Part shown: positions 34,219 to 42,708 of the stretch, one piece after another
Layout: each line of letters begins with the position of its first letter
How positions within the stretch are numbered: position 1 is the first letter of the stretch
DNA from: WHSW01 sp963722175
GTDB taxonomy: Bacteria > Actinomycetota > Thermoleophilia > Solirubrobacterales > 70-9
Reading direction: 5' to 3'
DNA length: 64,000 nucleotides
Assembly (NCBI GenBank): GCA_963722175.1
Contig: CAVRKA010000001.1
Span: forward strand, 62,001 to 126,000
Position numbers and translations under genes: made by a program
The notes under the pieces: model-generated
Databases searched by the model: none
Told to the model about the DNA's origin: nothing
What the model saw: only the letters and a program-made list of their open reading frames with translations

Positions 34219-34983
34219 GTGCAGGATCCGGCGACCACGCGCATGGTCGCGAGCGTCGTCCGCGACGGCGAGCGCGACGAGCTGGCGGTCGAGGAGCCGC
34301 TCGAGATCCGCGTCGACGGGGCGGCGCTGTCGGTCACGATGCGGACGCCCGGCAACGACGAGGAGCTCGCGATCGGCTTCCTGATCGGCGAGGGGCTGAT
34401 CCGGGGGCCGGCGCGGGCGGGCCTGACCGAAGACCTCGCGGCGAACGTGATCGACGTCGAGGGCCCGCTGCTGCGGGATCCCGGCGAGCGGCACTTCTAC
34501 ACCAGCTCTTCGTGCGGGGTCTGTGGCAAGGGGGCGCTGGAGGAGGTCGCCGTGCACGCGCCCCGCGTGGAGGGCGGTCCCACGGTTTCCCGATCGCTGC
34601 TCGCGGCCCTGCCCGACCGTCTGCGCCAGCCCACCTTCACGCGGACCGGGGGCCTGCACGCCACCGGCCTCTTCGACTCGGACGGCGAGCTCCTGATCGT
34701 GCGCGAGGACGTCGGCCGCCACAACGCCCTGGACAAGGTCGTCGGCCGCGCGGCCCTGGATGGGCGACTCCCGCTAAGCGACCACGTCCTCTGCGTCAGC
34801 GGCCGGCTGTCGTTCGAGCTCGTCCAGAAGGCGGCCGTAGCCGGCGCCCCGATCATGGTGGCCGTCGGGGCGCCGTCCTCGCTGGCGGTTGAGCTCGCGA
34901 CCGACCGCAACATCACGCTCGTCGGCTTCGCCCGCGGCGGAACCGCGAACGTCTACACCGCGGAGGAGCGGGTCGCCGGGTAG
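34219..34983 (+). CDS. fdhD: FdhD sulfurtransferase for formate dehydrogenase maturation
   Basis: A 254-aa protein with the FdhD signature: Cys99 and Cys102 in SSSCGVCGKG, FTRTGGLHATGLF and REDVGRHNALDKVVG, then SGRLSFELVQKA. FdhD transfers sulfur from a cysteine desulfurase to the molybdenum cofactor, giving the sulfido ligand essential for formate dehydrogenase. GTG start 10 nt after the fdhF stop; the next gene begins immediately at its stop. Position and motif agree. Confidence 0.93.
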   Translation: MQDPATTRMVASVVRDGERDELAVEEPLEIRVDGAALSVTMRTPGNDEELAIGFLIGEGLIRGPARAGLTEDLAANVIDVEGPLLRDPGERHFYTSSSCGVCGKGALEEVAVHAPRVEGGPTVSRSLLAALPDRLRQPTFTRTGGLHATGLFDSDGELLIVREDVGRHNALDKVVGRAALDGRLPLSDHVLCVSGRLSFELVQKAAVAGAPIMVAVGAPSSLAVELATDRNITLVGFARGGTANVYTAEERVAG

Positions 34984-35811
34984 ATGCGGACCGGGACCTT
35001 TGGGACGAGGGACGAGGCGCCGTTCGTCGGCGAGATCGACGGTGGGCGGGTCGAGGTGCTCGCGGCCGGGGACATGCTCCGATGGCTTGCGGGGGAGGGG
35101 CGCGAGCGCACCGGCGACACCCACCAACTCGCCGAGGTGCGGACGCTGGCGCCGGTCCCCGAGCCCCCGAGCGTGCGCGACTTCTACGCGCACGAGGGTC
35201 ACGTTGCTGCGGGCGCCAAGCTGAGAGGCAAGGAGATCGCGTCCCATTGGTACGAGGCGCCGGCGTTCTACTTCTCCAACCCGGCCGCGATCTTCGGTCA
35301 GGGCGACCCGGTGGCGCGCCCTGAAGCGACGCGGGCCCTGGACTTCGAGCTGGAGGTCGCTGCCGTGATCGGTGGCGATCACGAGATCGCGGGGTTCACG
35401 CTGATGAACGACTGGTCCGCGCGCGACGTCCAGGCGGGCGAGGTGACGGTCGGGCTGGGGCCCGCGAAGGCCAAGGACTTCGCCACCAGCCTCGGGCCCT
35501 GGATCGTCAGCCCGGACGAGTTGCCCTACGAGGACGGCCGGCTGCAGGTTTCGGCGCGGGTCGAGGTCAATGGCGAGATCGTCGCCGAGTGCGACGCCGG
35601 CGCCCAGCACTTCTCGTGGGACGAGATCGTCGCCCACGCCGCCCGCGACACCCGCCTGCGCCCCGGGGACGTGCTCGGCTCGGGCACCCTCACCGGCGGC
35701 TGCCTGCTCGAGCGCCTGGCCGCGGGGGCCGAGCCGCGCTGGCTCGAGCCCGGCGACGTCGTCGCGCTCGAAGCCGACGGGCTCGGCCGCCTGGAGAACC
35801 CGGTCGTCTAG
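34984..35811 (+). CDS. Fumarylacetoacetate hydrolase (FAH)-family protein
   Basis: A 275-aa protein with the FAH fold: DFYAHEGHV near the N-terminus, LDFELEVAAVIG with the metal-binding Glu pair, FTLMNDWSARDVQ, and GDVLGSGTLTGG. Family members hydrolyse or decarboxylate C-C bonds of fumarylacetoacetate-like and other 2-oxo acids. It abuts fdhD with no spacing, yet its function is not obviously related. It might complete homogentisate degradation with hmgA 9 kb away, but that link is speculative. Confidence 0.8.
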   Translation: MRTGTFGTRDEAPFVGEIDGGRVEVLAAGDMLRWLAGEGRERTGDTHQLAEVRTLAPVPEPPSVRDFYAHEGHVAAGAKLRGKEIASHWYEAPAFYFSNPAAIFGQGDPVARPEATRALDFELEVAAVIGGDHEIAGFTLMNDWSARDVQAGEVTVGLGPAKAKDFATSLGPWIVSPDELPYEDGRLQVSARVEVNGEIVAECDAGAQHFSWDEIVAHAARDTRLRPGDVLGSGTLTGGCLLERLAAGAEPRWLEPGDVVALEADGLGRLENPVV

Positions 35812-35813
35812 AG

Positions 35814-36386
35814 CTAGCCCGCCCGCCCGTAGACCAGGATCGTGACGCCGTCGCCGACCACGGTCGAGTCGGTCAGCTCGAGGCTCTTCTTGTCGCTGGT
35901 CTCGCCGAAGACCCGCTTTCCCCTCCCGAGCACCACCGGAAAGACCATCAGCCGCAGCTCGTCGACCAGGTCCTGGTCGAGCAGCGCGTGCACGAGCTGC
36001 GCGCTCCCGTGGACCACGATGTCGCCGTCGTGCTCCGCCTTCAGCTTTGCGACCTCCTCCGGGAGGTCGGCGCTGATCACGGTCGAGTTGTTCCACTGCG
36101 GGTCGCTGAGCGTGGAGGAGACGACGTACTTCGGCATCGAGTTGAACTTGTCGGCGAACCCGGCCTCGTCGTCGCGATCCGGCCAGGCCTGCGCAAAGCC
36201 CTCGTACGTGCGCCGGCCGAGCAGGAGGGCGTCGGACGCCATGGTCTCGTCGAGCTTGAACTTGTTGCCCTCGTCGCCGCGGTCGATCTCGAAGCTCCAG
36301 CCGCCGTACTCGAAGTCCTCGCCGCCGCCCGGGGCCTCCATCACCCCGTCGAGCGACACGAACTCCGTGACCACAATGCGTCCCAT
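35814..36386 (-). CDS. Dihydrofolate reductase-family (RibD C-terminal-like) reductase
   Basis: A 190-aa protein of the RibD C-domain/DHFR superfamily: N-terminal IVVTEFVSLDGVMEAPGG, LLLGRRTYEGFAQAWPDR, DIVVHGSAQLVHALL and LMVFPVVLGRGKRVF, the standard NADPH-binding pattern. Many actinobacterial paralogues have no known substrate; folate reduction is unlikely. It is divergent from an ArsR-SRPBCC pair and shares their operator region, so it may be co-regulated. Its end is 2 nt from the convergent FAH gene. Confidence 0.85.
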   Translation of the reverse strand: MGRIVVTEFVSLDGVMEAPGGGEDFEYGGWSFEIDRGDEGNKFKLDETMASDALLLGRRTYEGFAQAWPDRDDEAGFADKFNSMPKYVVSSTLSDPQWNNSTVISADLPEEVAKLKAEHDGDIVVHGSAQLVHALLDQDLVDELRLMVFPVVLGRGKRVFGETSDKKSLELTDSTVVGDGVTILVYGRAG

Positions 36387-36421
36387 CCCGTTTCCTTCCT
36401 GTCGTGTTGGACCGCTACTAT

Positions 36422-36441
36422 ATTCAACCTATCAGTTGAAT
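36422..36441. promoter_or_regulatory. ArsR-type operator (perfect 7-bp inverted repeat)
   Basis: ATTCAAC (36422-36428) and GTTGAAT (36435-36441) form a perfect dyad with a 6-bp centre in the divergent promoter between the DHFR-like and ArsR-like genes. The right arm contains the proposed TTG start. It is a likely autoregulatory site. Confidence 0.65.
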
Positions 36442-36759
36442 AGCACCGACCACCTCACCGAGACCTTCGCCGCCCTCGCCGACCCCACTCGGAGGGCGAT
36501 CCTCGGGCGGCTGGCGGAGGGCGACGCGACGGTTACGCAGCTCGCCGCGCCGTTTCCGATCACCGTTCAGGCGGTCTCGAAGCACCTGAAGGTCCTCGAG
36601 CGGGCCGGCCTGATCACGCGCGGGCGCACCGCCCAGCTGCGGCCGTCGCGGTTGCGGAGCGCGCCGCTGCGGGACGCCGCCGCCTGGATCGACGGATACC
36701 GTGCGTTCTGGGAGGCGGGCTTCGACCGGCTCGAGGCGCGGCTTCGCGACGATGGCTGA
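36436..36759 (+). CDS. ArsR-family winged-helix regulator
   Basis: From TTG 36436 this encodes 107 aa with the ArsR core: LADPTRRAILGRLAEGDATVTQLA and the recognition helix segment ITVQAVSKHLKVLERAGLI. No metal-binding Cys cluster (ELCVCD-like) is present, so it is not a metal sensor. This type is usually paired with an SRPBCC protein, as here (8-nt overlap). It probably represses itself and the divergent reductase. The start codon is not certain: no ATG or GTG lies close upstream in frame. Confidence 0.8.
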   Translation: MNSTDHLTETFAALADPTRRAILGRLAEGDATVTQLAAPFPITVQAVSKHLKVLERAGLITRGRTAQLRPSRLRSAPLRDAAAWIDGYRAFWEAGFDRLEARLRDDG

Positions 36760-37195
36760 ACCCGGACTCGAGATCACCCGCGTCTTCGACGCGCCTCGCG
36801 AGGAGCTCTGGCGCGAGTGGACCGAGCCGGAGCGCTTCGCCGACTGGTACGGCGGCCCCGAGGCGGACAACCCGCTGGCGACCGTGTCCATGGAGGTCAG
36901 GCCCGGCGGCGGCTGGCGGCTGACGATGTACTTCGGCCCGGAGCGCCGCGAGATCCGCTGGCACGGCACCTACCGCGAGGTCATGGAGCCTGAGCGCCTC
37001 GTTTTCACGATCACCGACCAACCGCACGACGACCCCGACGAGCTGGTCACGGTCGTGCTGACGGATCTCGGCGACGGGCGCACCGAGATGCTGATGACTC
37101 AGACGGGCGGCGGCCTGCCGCCGGAGGGGTACGAGCGCGCCAAGCAGGGTTGGGGCACTTTCTTCGACCGGCTGCAGCACCGCCTTGTGACCTGA
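36752..37195 (+). CDS. SRPBCC/AHSA1-like lipid- or ligand-binding protein
   Basis: A 147-aa START-like protein with the family pattern ITRVFDAPREELWREWTEPE at the N-terminus, a central RPGGGWRLTMYF strand, and KQGWGTFFDRLQHRL at the C-terminus. The fold encloses a hydrophobic cavity; bound ligands vary. It is translationally coupled to the ArsR-type gene. No catalytic residues are evident. Confidence 0.85.
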   Translation: MAEPGLEITRVFDAPREELWREWTEPERFADWYGGPEADNPLATVSMEVRPGGGWRLTMYFGPERREIRWHGTYREVMEPERLVFTITDQPHDDPDELVTVVLTDLGDGRTEMLMTQTGGGLPPEGYERAKQGWGTFFDRLQHRLVT

Positions 37196-37233
37196 GCCGG
37201 CAGCCGCGATAATCAGCTCGGGGTCAGAGGGGA

Positions 37234-38715
37234 ATGGAGCCCAGCGGTCACATCCTGCGGTATCTGCCGCATGCCTTGCTGGCGACGGCGCTGGTCGCCG
37301 GGATCCCGGCTGCGCTGACCTGGACGCTGAGCTCGTCGGGCACGGTGACGGCGGTGCTCCCGCTGATCGTGATCGCGGTCGCCGTTTCGCTGCTCGCCTT
37401 CCGAACGGGTGCGGCGCTCTGGAAGCGTCATTCCGGGGCGGGGGACCTGCTGTTCGGCGAGCTGATGATCTGGGGCTGGGTCCGACGGCTGTGGAGCGAG
37501 TGGCGGCTCGATCGGGCTGTGAGCACGATCCTTCCCACCGTCGGTGCCGACGGAACGGGGCCCGAGGAGCGCGTCGAACGGCTGCGCGAGCTCACCTCCG
37601 CGCTCGAGGCCAGCGACCCCTACACGCATGGTCACTCGCGTCGCGTCGCGCGGTACTCCGCGACGATCGCGAGGGCCCTCCACCTCGCGCCCGAGGAGGT
37701 GGCGAGGATCCACACCGCCGCCGCCGTCCACGACGTGGGCAAGCTGAGGACCCCCGGGTCGGTGCTCCGCAAGCGGGGCAGGCTCACCGAGGAGGAGTTC
37801 GACCTGATCAAGCGCCACGCCGTCGACGGGGCCGAGTTGGTCGCGGCGCTCGAGGACCCGGAGCTGACGGGCAGCGTCCGCCACCATCACGAGCGTCTCG
37901 ACGGAAGCGGCTATCCCGACGGCCTCCGGGGCGAGCGGATCCCGCTCGGCGCCCGGATCATCGCCGTCGCCGACACCTTCGACGCGATCGCCTCGACCCG
38001 CCCCTACCGGCGGGGCAGGACCCACCGCGAGGCGCTGACGGTGCTCACCGGCGAGGCCGGGGATCATCTCGACCCGAAGGCGGTGCGGGCCTTCGTCGGC
38101 CACTACTCGGATTCTCGGCCGGCCGCCCTGTGGACGGTTCTGGCGGCGGTCCCGGAACGGGCTGCGGGCGCCTTCGGCGGGGCGCTGAACGCGGGCAGCG
38201 CCGCCCTCGCGGGAGTCGCCGTGGCCGTGACGGCGGCGGCGGGCGGGGCGGCCGCCGAGCCGGCGCGTGGGGCGGACTCGATTCCCCTGGTGACGGTCAC
38301 CCGAGCGATCTGCGAGCTCCCGCCGGCGAAGGCGTCGGGGCACGCGCCGGGTCCGGACGCGCGGGCGGCGGGCGACCGCGCCGCCGCCCGTCCCCGGTCG
38401 ACGCCGAGGGCTCCCGCCGCGACGGAGACGGCGCCGACCCTGGCCGCCGCCGTGGGCGTCGCCCCTGATGCCCCGATGCCATCCGCTGCGCCCCCCGGCG
38501 AAGGCGAAACGGTGTCAAGCGGGCCGGCGCCAAGCCCGCCTGAGCCGGACCCGCCGCCATCCCCGCCCAGCCCGGCCGAACCCGAGCCGGACCCGCCCCC
38601 ACCGAGCGAGCCGCCCGGCGGGGAGCCTGCCTGCGCCGTGCACCTGTCCGATCTGTCGCCGCCGGCTCCCGATCTCCCGGACCTGCCGGACGCCCCGCCG
38701 GTGCTCTGTAACTAG
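37234..38715 (+). CDS. Membrane HD-GYP-domain protein with proline-rich tail
   Basis: A 493-aa protein. Two membrane helices (about residues 12-31 and 39-57), then an HD-GYP domain (115-290) with HSRRVARYS, the HD pair in AAVHDVGKL and HHHERLDGSGYPDGL, expected to hydrolyse cyclic-di-GMP or another cyclic nucleotide. After it a further hydrophobic stretch (about 325-350) leads to a 140-residue tail rich in Pro, Ala, Ser and Glu, probably outside the cell. The tail is unusual. Its 3' end overlaps the convergent dehydrogenase gene by 4 nt. Confidence 0.85.
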   Translation: MEPSGHILRYLPHALLATALVAGIPAALTWTLSSSGTVTAVLPLIVIAVAVSLLAFRTGAALWKRHSGAGDLLFGELMIWGWVRRLWSEWRLDRAVSTILPTVGADGTGPEERVERLRELTSALEASDPYTHGHSRRVARYSATIARALHLAPEEVARIHTAAAVHDVGKLRTPGSVLRKRGRLTEEEFDLIKRHAVDGAELVAALEDPELTGSVRHHHERLDGSGYPDGLRGERIPLGARIIAVADTFDAIASTRPYRRGRTHREALTVLTGEAGDHLDPKAVRAFVGHYSDSRPAALWTVLAAVPERAAGAFGGALNAGSAALAGVAVAVTAAAGGAAAEPARGADSIPLVTVTRAICELPPAKASGHAPGPDARAAGDRAAARPRSTPRAPAATETAPTLAAAVGVAPDAPMPSAAPPGEGETVSSGPAPSPPEPDPPPSPPSPAEPEPDPPPPSEPPGGEPACAVHLSDLSPPAPDLPDLPDAPPVLCN

Positions 38716-40343
38716 ACGGCGAGCGCGCGGTCCAGGATCGGCTCGGCGTCGATCCCCGAGGGCAGCGTGCCGAAGGCGTGGCCGTGATCGCCAAGCCGCC
38801 CCGCGCAGAAGGCGTCGGCCACCGCCGGCGGCGAGTGGCGAATCAGCAGGCTCGCCTGCAGCGCGAGCGCCAGGTCCTCGACGAGCCGGCGGGCGTCCCA
38901 CTGGGGATCCGCGTCCGCGATGACGGCCATCCGGCTCTCGACGCTCCGCAGGTGGGCGTCGAAGCGTCGATCCGAGCCCCGGGCGGGCTCGCACTCGGCG
39001 AGCAGCGCCGGCAGGCCGGCGGGCTCCTTGACGATCGCGCGGAGGACATCGAGCGCGGCGACGTTGCCCGCCCCCTCCCAGACCGTGTTGAGCTCGATGT
39101 CGCGGTAGATGCGAGCCATCGGCGCCTCCTCGACGTAGCCGTTGCCGCCGAAGCACTCGAGTGCCTCGGCCGCCATCGCCGCCCCGCGCTTGCAGACCCA
39201 GTACTTGCCGATCGCGGTTGCGACGCGGCGCAACGCCTTCGCCTGCTCGGAGGACGCCGGCGGCTCGGACTCGTCGAACGCGCGCGCACACCGCAGCCCC
39301 AGGGCCATCGCCGCCTCTGACTCGACCGCGAGGTCGCAGAGGACGTTGCGCATCAGCGGCTGCTCGGTCAGCAGGCGGCCGAACGCCGCGCGGTGGCGGG
39401 TGTGATGGACCGCCTCCGCCAGCGCCCGGCGCATCGTGCCGGCGGTGCCCAGCAACGCGTCGAGCCGGGTGAAGTTGACCTGGGTTGAAACGAGCGTCGG
39501 GACGCCGCGGCCCTCCTCGCCGATCAGCCGGCCGCGGACGCCGTCGAGCTCGATCTCCGAGGATGCGATCGCGCGCCCGCCGAGCTTGTCCTTCAGCCGC
39601 ATGACGTGGAAGCCGGGGCCTTTCTCCATCGCAAAGCACGAGAGCCCCCCGGGCGCCTGGGCAAGGGTGAAGAAGAACTCGCAGTTGACGATCGTGCAGA
39701 ACCACTTGTGACCCGTGATCGCGTAGGAGCCGTCGCCCAGCGGCTCCGCCCGCGTCGTGTTCGCGCGCAGGTCCGATCCGCCCTGTTTCTCGGTCATCGC
39801 CATGCCGGCCTGCGCGTAGCGGTCGTAGTCGGGGACGGACACGCGCTCCTCCCATTCGGCGGCCAGGGCGCGCTCCTGGCGCAATGTGGGGACGGCGGCG
39901 TAGTTGACCGAGATCGGGCAGCACGGCGAGGGATCGAGGCCGGACATCAGGTAGAACAGCGCCGCTCGAACCACGTGAGCTCCTGGTCGCGGGTCCCGCC
40001 ACGGCAGGCTCGACAGCTCGCGCTCGATTCCGGCCCGCATCATCCAGTGCCACGAGGGGTCGTAGTCGACCCGGTCCGCTCGATTGCCGAACCGGTCGTG
40101 GGTGATCAACCGCGGCAGGTTCCGGGTCGCGCGCCGGGAATGCTCCTGAGCCTCGGCCGAGGCGACGAGCGTCCCCAGGTCGCGCACGCGATCGAGACCC
40201 CAGTCGCCGCCGTCACGGTGCAGCGCTTCGCCGAGGGCCGGGTCGGCGTCGAACGCGTTGTGGTCCTCGAGGGGCGGCGCCTGATTGGTCACCGCGTGGG
40301 TGGCCGGGTCGCCGAGGCGGGGGCGGTCTGCCGTGCTCGACAC
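38712..40343 (-). CDS. Acyl-CoA dehydrogenase family protein, AidB-like
   Basis: A 543-aa flavoprotein with the N-terminal extension of the AidB branch, then ACAD motifs: GMAMTEKQGGSDLRANTT (FAD/substrate loop), GHKWFCTIVNCEFFF, RIYRDIELNTVWEGAGNV with the position of the catalytic base region, and ECFGGNGYVEEAPM. AidB is part of the E. coli adaptive response to alkylation. A methylated-DNA repair gene is 22 kb away, so no direct link is visible. Alternatively it is a catabolic acyl-CoA dehydrogenase. Confidence 0.88.
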   Translation of the reverse strand: MSSTADRPRLGDPATHAVTNQAPPLEDHNAFDADPALGEALHRDGGDWGLDRVRDLGTLVASAEAQEHSRRATRNLPRLITHDRFGNRADRVDYDPSWHWMMRAGIERELSSLPWRDPRPGAHVVRAALFYLMSGLDPSPCCPISVNYAAVPTLRQERALAAEWEERVSVPDYDRYAQAGMAMTEKQGGSDLRANTTRAEPLGDGSYAITGHKWFCTIVNCEFFFTLAQAPGGLSCFAMEKGPGFHVMRLKDKLGGRAIASSEIELDGVRGRLIGEEGRGVPTLVSTQVNFTRLDALLGTAGTMRRALAEAVHHTRHRAAFGRLLTEQPLMRNVLCDLAVESEAAMALGLRCARAFDESEPPASSEQAKALRRVATAIGKYWVCKRGAAMAAEALECFGGNGYVEEAPMARIYRDIELNTVWEGAGNVAALDVLRAIVKEPAGLPALLAECEPARGSDRRFDAHLRSVESRMAVIADADPQWDARRLVEDLALALQASLLIRHSPPAVADAFCAGRLGDHGHAFGTLPSGIDAEPILDRALAV

Positions 40344-40506
40344 GACGCCCAGTCTCGCACGCCGGGATCAGCGGCGATTCGTTGCGTTGGCGCGACGGTT
40401 CGCTGCAATCGGCGCGAATCCATCACAGGGCGGTCCGGGTGCGATAGAAAGCCGGTCGAACGGCGGGTCGGGGGGCTCGCAGGGTCCCTATTGGGGAGGT
40501 TTTCAC

Positions 40507-42072
40507 GTGAACAGAAGGCTTGCGACCGTGGCCGGCGTTGCCGCGCTGCTGGTCGCCTTACTCGCGATTGGCGCCACCGGCGTGGCGAAGAAGAAGGACA
40601 CCGATCCGGCGAGCTTCGACGGGTCGGCCAAGCTCCGCAAGGCGCTGACGCTCGATGGCATCACCGATCGTCTGGACGATCTGCAGGCGATCGCCGATGC
40701 CAACGGCGGCAACCGCGCCGCCGGGTTTCCGGGGTTCGACGCCTCGGCCGACTACGTCGCCGACACGCTCGACGACGCCGGTTGGGAAGTGACCCGGCAG
40801 CCATTCGATTTCTTCGTCTTCTTCGTGGACGAGCCGTCCGAGTTCGATCAGGTCTCGCCGGATCCGACGACGTACACGGAGCCGGAGGAATTCATCACGA
40901 TGGACTTCTCGGGCTCGGGCGAGACCACCGCGAACCTGGTCGCCGTCGACCTGACGATGCCGCCGACTCCGGCGCCCAGCTCAACCAGCGGCTGTGAGGA
41001 CGCGGACTTCACCGGCTTCCCGGCCGGCGCGGTCGCGCTGATTCAGCGCGGGACGTGCACCTTCCGCGAGAAGGTCGACAACGCCTCGGAGCACGGGGCC
41101 ACGGCCGCCGTGATCTTCAACGAGGGCCAGCCCGGGCGCCAGGAGACCCTGGCCGGCACCCTCGGCGGACCGAACGCGGACATCCCGGCGGTCGGGATCA
41201 GCTTCGCGCTCGGCGACGAGCTCGCCAACGGCACCACCAACGGTGACACCGGGCGTGTCGTCCACGTCAAGACGACGACCCACGACGAGCTCCGCACCGC
41301 GGAGAACGTGCTCGCCGAGACGCCGGGCGGCGACTCGGACAACGTCGTCATGGCCGGTGCGCATCTGGACAGCGTCCAGGACGGACCCGGGATCAACGAC
41401 AACGGCTCCGGCTCGGCGACGTTGCTCGAGCTGGCGAAGCAGATCTCGAAGAAGCACGTCAACCCCACCAACAAGCTCCGGTTCGCCTGGTGGGGCGCCG
41501 AGGAGGAGGGGCTGGTCGGCTCGACCGAGTACGTCAACCAGCTCACCGAGGAGGAGGGGGCCGACATCGCCCTCTACCTCAACTTCGACATGATCGCGTC
41601 GCCGAATTTCGCCCGTTTCATCTACGACGGCAACGGGTCGGCGTTCGGCAACCCGGGTCCCGAGGGCTCGGACGCAATCGAGCGGACCTTCGAGCGCTAT
41701 TTCGACGCGGCCGGGCTGGCCAGCGGCCAGACGGCCTTCGACGGGCGTTCGGACTACGGGCCGTTCATCGCGGTCGGAATTCCGGCCGGTGGCCTGTTCA
41801 CCGGGGCGGAGGGGATCAAGACCGACGCCCAGCAGGCCGCCTACGGCGGCACCGCGGGCGAGGCGTTCGACCCCTGCTATCACGCCGCCTGCGATGACAA
41901 CACCAACATCAGCAACCGCGGCCTCGACCAGATGTCGGACGCGGTCGCGCACACGGTGAACCACTACGCGTTCAGCCTCAGGTTCATCCCCCGCCCGGAG
42001 GCGGCGGCGAAGCTGAAGGCGAAGCGCGACAAGGTGCGCACCAAGTACCTCGGCGACCTGCTGCGCAAGTAG
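40507..42072 (+). CDS. Secreted M28-family zinc aminopeptidase with PA domain
   Basis: A 521-aa exported protein. The GTG start follows a GGGAGG site; residues 1-27 form a signal peptide. A PA insert (about 135-240) contains the GCEDADFTGFPAGAVALIQR and TCTFREKVDNA pattern. The peptidase domain has zinc ligands in AHLDSVQDGPGINDNGSG, the catalytic EE in WWGAEEEGLVGS, and FDGRSDYGPF near the end. It should release N-terminal amino acids from peptides outside the cell. A strong terminator follows 27 nt after the stop. Confidence 0.9.
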   Translation: MNRRLATVAGVAALLVALLAIGATGVAKKKDTDPASFDGSAKLRKALTLDGITDRLDDLQAIADANGGNRAAGFPGFDASADYVADTLDDAGWEVTRQPFDFFVFFVDEPSEFDQVSPDPTTYTEPEEFITMDFSGSGETTANLVAVDLTMPPTPAPSSTSGCEDADFTGFPAGAVALIQRGTCTFREKVDNASEHGATAAVIFNEGQPGRQETLAGTLGGPNADIPAVGISFALGDELANGTTNGDTGRVVHVKTTTHDELRTAENVLAETPGGDSDNVVMAGAHLDSVQDGPGINDNGSGSATLLELAKQISKKHVNPTNKLRFAWWGAEEEGLVGSTEYVNQLTEEEGADIALYLNFDMIASPNFARFIYDGNGSAFGNPGPEGSDAIERTFERYFDAAGLASGQTAFDGRSDYGPFIAVGIPAGGLFTGAEGIKTDAQQAAYGGTAGEAFDPCYHAACDDNTNISNRGLDQMSDAVAHTVNHYAFSLRFIPRPEAAAKLKAKRDKVRTKYLGDLLRK

Positions 42073-42098
42073 CGCCGGGGCGGCAGCAACGGGACGGT

Positions 42099-42135
42099 GA
42101 GCGCCCCGCCTCCGGGCGGGGCGCTCTTCGTTCTG
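42099..42135 (+). terminator. Intrinsic terminator after the M28 peptidase gene
   Basis: A 12-bp GC-rich stem (arms 42099-42110 and 42115-42126) with a TCCG loop is followed by a short T-rich run (TTCGTTCT). It is the clearest plus-strand rho-independent terminator in the window and separates the peptidase gene from the convergent Lrp gene. Confidence 0.8.
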
Positions 42136-42150
42136 CGGCCGGCTCCGGAG

Positions 42151-42603
42151 CTAACCCGGATCGCGGTCGAGCATCGGCCGGTCGAACAGGGTCGAGAGGA
42201 CGACCTGGGTCTGGGTGCGGATCACCCCGGGGGTGTCGCGCACGCGCTCCAGCGCCCGCTCCAGGTGCTGGGTGTCGGAGGCGCGCAGGTGGAGGATCGC
42301 GCTCGGCGCCCCCGCGATCGTGTACGCGGCCTCGACCTCGGGGTACTCGCCGACCGCCTCGCGGACCTCCTCGCCCGACATCCGGCCCTCGCAGAACAGC
42401 TCCACGAACGCGTGCGTGTTCCAGCCGATCGCCGCCGGATCGACGTTGGCCGAGTAGCCGCGGATGATCCCGTCGCGCTCGAGCCGGTCGACCCGGCGCT
42501 TGACCGCTGGGGCGGAGAGCGATACGCGCCCGCCGATGTCCTGGAACGAGCGCCGCGCGTTCTCTCTCAGCAGCGTAATGATTCGGTGGTCGATTTCATC
42601 CAT
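42151..42603 (-). CDS. Lrp/AsnC-family transcriptional regulator
   Basis: A 150-aa regulator with an N-terminal HTH (IDHRIITLLRENARRSFQDI and SAPAVKRRVDRLERDGII) and a C-terminal RAM domain. It is divergent from hppD-hmgA-phhA with a 105-bp shared upstream region containing AGGGC and GCCCT (42637-42641, 42651-42655) as a small dyad. By position it probably senses an aromatic amino acid and controls the tyrosine-degradation genes. Confidence 0.87.
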   Translation of the reverse strand: MDEIDHRIITLLRENARRSFQDIGGRVSLSAPAVKRRVDRLERDGIIRGYSANVDPAAIGWNTHAFVELFCEGRMSGEEVREAVGEYPEVEAAYTIAGAPSAILHLRASDTQHLERALERVRDTPGVIRTQTQVVLSTLFDRPMLDRDPG

Positions 42604-42708
42604 TCAAGCACCCGGAGCGGGGTGGACGCAACGGATAGGGCTTGAGTAGTGCCCTAATACGGTTGATCATAAAGCGCGACGCTGAATTTGGTCGACGAGA
42701 GGAGCACG

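Noticed and set aside
34984..35811. FAH-family gene as the assured last step of the tyrosine route
   Set aside because: It belongs to the fdhD-proximal unit, 8 kb from hppD-hmgA-phhA, and the family has many other activities.
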